Origin: CAYXRK01 sp964467615
Lineage (GTDB): Bacteria > Hydrogenedentota > Hydrogenedentia > Hydrogenedentales > GCA-2746185
NCBI GenBank assembly: GCA_964467615.1
Contig: CAYXRK010000051.1
Location: forward strand, 1 to 26,720
Reading direction: 5' to 3'
DNA: 26,720 nt
Shown here: piece after piece, positions 24,090 through 26,720 of the stretch
Position numbering within the stretch: position 1 is the stretch's first letter
How the letters are laid out: each line of letters begins with the position of its first letter
The notes under the pieces: model-generated
The model's database searches: none
Told to the model about the DNA's origin: nothing
What the model saw: the letters and a program-made list of their open reading frames with translations, nothing else
Translations under genes and position numbers: made by a program

Positions 24090-24797
24090 CTAGGTTTTCT
24101 GGCGAGCGCCCCACGTGGTGCGCTCGCCTTTTTTCGATTCCATCAGATCGGCAAGGCGCTCGAGCGTAATTTCACCGAGCGAGTTGACGATGATGTCGGC
24201 TTGATGGAGTTCCTCGGCGGGAAACGTGTGGGTGACGGCGATGCACTTTAGGCAGCCGTCTTTCGCGGCCTTGATCCCCAGCGGCGCGTCCTCGATAGCG
24301 ACGCAGCGGACGGGTGCCATGCGCATCACGAGCGCGGCGGTCACGTAGATTTCCGCGCTCGGCTTTGGACGCTTGACCATGTCGCCGGTGATCCAGGCCT
24401 GAAACACGGACGGATCGATTTGGGCGGCTTTGAGCGTGTCTGCGGATTTGGCCTTCGGGCTCGAGGTCGCGAGGCCCAGTTTCCAATCCGGCGAATCGGC
24501 GGCGGCGCGGATCAGATCGCGCGCACCGGGGAACGAGATATCGCCCGCCTCATCGAGTTTCCGCTGGAAATTCGCGAGTCGAAGCGGTAGCGCCTTCTCG
24601 AGATCAATCTGCAACCCAACGGCCTCGGCGGGACCCAGCGTATGCCGAATCGCTCCCGTCCCGATAAACGGCCGAAAGTCCTCGACTTTGAATTCGTGTC
24701 CGTAGAGTTCCTTAAACATTTCGATCGACGCTTCGGCGATAAGCGTCTCGGTGTCGGCGAGCACGCCGTCCACGTCGAAGATGAGTCCGTAAGCCAT
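24090..24797 (-). CDS. HAD-superfamily phosphatase, beta-phosphoglucomutase-like subgroup
   Basis: This 235-residue protein is a cytoplasmic HAD hydrolase acting on small phosphorylated compounds. Motif I is FDVDGVLADTE (D8 nucleophile, D10 acid/base), motif II is ATSSPK (111-115), motif III is around K142/K145 in VKRPKPSAEIY, and motif IV is VAIEDAPLGIKAA with E169-D170. A helical cap lies between motifs I and II (residues 15-90), as in PGMB-like and phosphoglycolate phosphatase-type enzymes. The substrate is not evident. The gene follows thrC after 26 bp, so it may be the last gene of the hom-thrC operon. Its last 15 codons overlap a terminator acting on the opposite strand. Confidence 0.9.
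   Translation of the reverse strand: MAYGLIFDVDGVLADTETLIAEASIEMFKELYGHEFKVEDFRPFIGTGAIRHTLGPAEAVGLQIDLEKALPLRLANFQRKLDEAGDISFPGARDLIRAAADSPDWKLGLATSSPKAKSADTLKAAQIDPSVFQAWITGDMVKRPKPSAEIYVTAALVMRMAPVRCVAIEDAPLGIKAAKDGCLKCIAVTHTFPAEELHQADIIVNSLGEITLERLADLMESKKGERTTWGARQKT
24101..24134 (+). terminator. Rho-independent terminator of the ECF operon, inside the HAD gene
   Basis: GGCGAGCGC (24101-24109) pairs with GCGCTCGCC (24120-24128), and CCAC/GTGG extends the stem inward after one mismatch. TTTTTT follows directly at 24129-24134. On the plus strand this is a textbook intrinsic terminator for the upstream Gly-rich gene. On the minus strand the same bases encode the C-terminus of the HAD protein. 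Confidence 0.8.
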
Positions 24798-24823
24798 TGA
24801 GTGCGATTCGCGCGGGCAACGTC

Positions 24824-25933
24824 CTAGAGGTTTACTGGCACGGCCAGCTTCATGTCCAGCGCGCCGAGAACGGCGTCCTCGTTGGCTTCGATGGTAAGCG
24901 GCTCGGAGGCGGCGAGACGAATGGCGTTGTCGGGGTCTTTGAGACCATGGCCCGTGAGTACCGCGACGACGCGGTATTTCGATCCGGAGCGCGGGGCGTC
25001 GGCGTGATCGAAGTAGCCGCTGGCAGCGAGCTTGTAGAGTCCGGCGACCCCCGCGGCGCTCGCCGGTTCACAGAAGACGCCCTCGAGTTTCGCGAGTTCG
25101 AGGTACGCGCTCTTGATCTCCCGATCGGTCACCATCCCGATCAGTCCCTCGGATTCCTCCCGCGCGGCGATAGCGCCTTTCCAACTGGCGGGATTGCCGA
25201 TGCGAATGGCGGTCGCGAAGGTGTCGGGTTTTTCAACCGGTTTTCCCAACACGATCGGCGCCGCGCCCGCCGCTTGGAAACCCAACATTCGAGGCAAGTT
25301 CTCGCTGACGCCCCGCTCGAAGTATTCCTTATAGCCTTTCCAATACGCTGTGATGTTGCCGGCGTTTCCGACGGGAAGCACGTGATAATCCGGGGCAGCG
25401 CCGCCGAAATGGTCAACAATTTCGAACGCGCCCGTCTTTTGGCCTTCGATACGGTAGGGGTTGATCGAATTGACGAGCGCGATCGGATGGTGTTCCGTGA
25501 TCGAGCGAACAATCGCGAGGGCTTCGTCGAAGTTTCCTTTGAGTTGGATGACCTTCGCGCCGTGAATCATGGCCTGCGAAAGTTTGCCGAGGGCGATCTT
25601 TCCCTCGGGAATGAGTACCGCGCAGTGGATTCCCGCGCGCGCCGCGTACGCCGCGGCCGAGGCGGAGGTGTTGCCCGTTGACGCGCACATGATGCACGTG
25701 TAACCGGCGTCGACTGCGTTCGTGATGGCCATCGTCATCCCGCGGTCTTTGAACGAGCCGGTGGGGTTTAGGCCCTCGAGTTTCAGGAATAGATCGATGC
25801 GCGGATGAATCGACTCGGAAAGACGGGACGCCTGGACGAGCGGCGTGTTGCCCTCGCCGAGCGAAATGATCTTCGCCGCAGCGCCAACGGGCAGATAAGA
25901 GCGATAACGCTCGATTATTCCTTGGACTTTCAC
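24824..25933 (-). CDS. thrC: Threonine synthase
   Basis: This 369-residue protein is a PLP enzyme that converts O-phosphohomoserine to threonine in the cytoplasm. The signature NPTGSFKDRGMTMA holds the PLP lysine K62. Other family stretches are SLGEGNTPLV (24-33), STGNTSASAAAYAARAG (phosphate cup), LPVGNAGNITAYWKGY and CEPASAAGVAGL near the C-terminus. The length fits the shorter threonine synthases of the Bacillus/Thermus type. It begins 3 nt after the homoserine dehydrogenase stop, clearly in an operon. No homoserine kinase gene is in the window. Confidence 0.95.
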   Translation of the reverse strand: MKVQGIIERYRSYLPVGAAAKIISLGEGNTPLVQASRLSESIHPRIDLFLKLEGLNPTGSFKDRGMTMAITNAVDAGYTCIMCASTGNTSASAAAYAARAGIHCAVLIPEGKIALGKLSQAMIHGAKVIQLKGNFDEALAIVRSITEHHPIALVNSINPYRIEGQKTGAFEIVDHFGGAAPDYHVLPVGNAGNITAYWKGYKEYFERGVSENLPRMLGFQAAGAAPIVLGKPVEKPDTFATAIRIGNPASWKGAIAAREESEGLIGMVTDREIKSAYLELAKLEGVFCEPASAAGVAGLYKLAASGYFDHADAPRSGSKYRVVAVLTGHGLKDPDNAIRLAASEPLTIEANEDAVLGALDMKLAVPVNL

Positions 25934-25936
25934 TCG

Positions 25937-26720
25937 TCAATCCCCGAGAACGCGCAAGACCTGCGCGGGACCGATCATGGAATCAAGTCGTTCGACTTCC
26001 GATAACGCCGCGCGCAGGGCGGATTCTACCGTTTCGTGCGTCGTAATCACCAGATGGACATGCTGCGCGCCGTGCGGGTCGTGTTGAATGCACGACGCGA
26101 TGCTCACGCCGTGATCACCGAGGATCGTCCCGACTTTTCCGAAAACACCCGGCACGTCGCGCGTCGTGAGACGAAGATAATATTGACTTTCGATCTTGCC
26201 GGGATCGCGCAGGGGCAGTGTGTCGGTGTAGGTAAACGCCGGCCGGGGTGGAGTTGCGCCGCGCCGCGCGATATCGATGATGTCCGCGACCACCGCCGAT
26301 GCCGTCGGCATCCGTCCCGCGCCACGTCCGTAGAATAGCGTGCCGTCGACGATGTCCCCTTGAACGAAGATTGCGTTGAATTCGTTGCGCACTGACGCGA
26401 GGAGATGGGACTCGGGGACTAGCGTGGGGTGGACGCGCGCATCCAGCTCGCCGCCGACTTTTCGCACCACGGCCAACAGCTTGATCAGATAGCCCATCTC
26501 GCGCGCATACGCGACGTCCTCGTGGGTAATCTTCGTGATGCCCTCGACGAGCAATGAACGCAACTCGACTTTCGTGTCGTAACAAAGCGACGCGATGATC
26601 TGGCATTTGTGGGCCGTGTCGTGACCTTCTATATCGAGATCGGGAGGCGTCTCGGCGAAACCTAGCTCTTGGGCCCGTTTGAGCGCTGGCCCGAACTCAA
26701 GACCCTCGTACGTCATCCGG
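25937..26720 (-). CDS. hom: Homoserine dehydrogenase, C-terminal part with ACT domain (5' end cut by window)
   Basis: About 260 codons are visible. The frame runs off the right edge, and the Met near 26716 (MTYEGLEFGPALKRAQELGFAE) is internal, because the N-terminal NAD-binding domain is not present. Catalytic-domain motifs include DLDIEGHDTAHKCQIIASL, EGITKITHEDVAYAREMGYLIKLLAV and the GRGAGRMPTASAVVADI segment. A C-terminal ACT domain (YYLRLTTRDVPGVFGKVG, then VSIASCIQH) is the usual site for threonine feedback. The enzyme reduces aspartate semialdehyde to homoserine. Hom and thrC are 3 nt apart. Confidence 0.95.
   Translation of the reverse strand, partial: RMTYEGLEFGPALKRAQELGFAETPPDLDIEGHDTAHKCQIIASLCYDTKVELRSLLVEGITKITHEDVAYAREMGYLIKLLAVVRKVGGELDARVHPTLVPESHLLASVRNEFNAIFVQGDIVDGTLFYGRGAGRMPTASAVVADIIDIARRGATPPRPAFTYTDTLPLRDPGKIESQYYLRLTTRDVPGVFGKVGTILGDHGVSIASCIQHDPHGAQHVHLVITTHETVESALRAALSEVERLDSMIGPAQVLRVLGD

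Noticed and set aside
24797..25681. Plus-strand open frame of 294 codons
   Set aside because: Antisense to threonine synthase; no domain signature.
1..26720. CRISPR array, prophage, integron or complete insertion sequence
   Set aside because: No regularly spaced direct repeats, no integrase or transposase, and no phage structural gene were found.

Overview
The window is high-GC (about 60% by eye), densely coded bacterial chromosome with genes on both strands. No phage, plasmid, complete insertion sequence, CRISPR array, rRNA or tRNA was found. Several products carry Sec-type signal peptides. The content (a two-domain DUF1080 protein, a PhyH dioxygenase, a YncE-like propeller fused to a phosphoesterase, a FapA/DUF342 protein, a bacterial inositol oxygenase, an ECF sigma/anti-sigma pair) recalls free-living environmental lineages such as Hydrogenedentota, Planctomycetota or Verrucomicrobiota. 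Hydrogenedentota is my best guess, but this is an inference from gene content and not a proven placement.

Left part (1-8000) is an oxidoreductase and catabolic neighbourhood. It holds a VAO/4-cresol-dehydrogenase-type FAD oxidase running off the left edge and a divergent PhyH-type dioxygenase. A small palindrome-rich element between near-identical 29-bp direct repeats follows, then a hotdog thioesterase, a YiiM-like MOSC protein, a secreted DUF1080 protein, a 62-residue unknown protein, a Rieske ferredoxin, a secreted lipocalin-like protein and a secreted M20 peptidase.

Middle part (8000-19600) starts with a 922-residue exported propeller-phosphoesterase. On the other strand are a penicillin-acylase-family hydrolase and, 4 nt behind it, a Panacea (DUF4065) antitoxin gene overlapping a RelE/ParE-like toxin gene. 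Divergent from these is a tight cluster, mtnA - fapA-like - cmk - recJ, whose last two junctions are 4-nt start/stop overlaps.

Right part (19600-26720) holds an inositol oxygenase tail-to-tail with recJ, then an ICMT-like membrane methyltransferase. A gene-poor stretch (about 21100-21705) carries repeat elements and a NUDIX-gene relic; a second matching relic lies on the other side of the methyltransferase gene. Next come an ECF sigma factor, a single-pass putative anti-sigma factor and a glycine-rich secreted protein in one apparent operon. It ends at a strong terminator that lies inside the 3' end of a convergent HAD phosphatase gene. Finally, homoserine dehydrogenase (cut by the right edge) and threonine synthase form a threonine-biosynthesis operon upstream of the HAD gene.

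The most noteworthy items are the Panacea/RelE-type toxin-antitoxin pair, the bacterial inositol oxygenase, the repeat-bounded element at 2394-2589, the paired NUDIX relics around 20553-21425, and the ECF/anti-sigma/glycine-rich protein cassette. I saw no clearly new multi-gene system.
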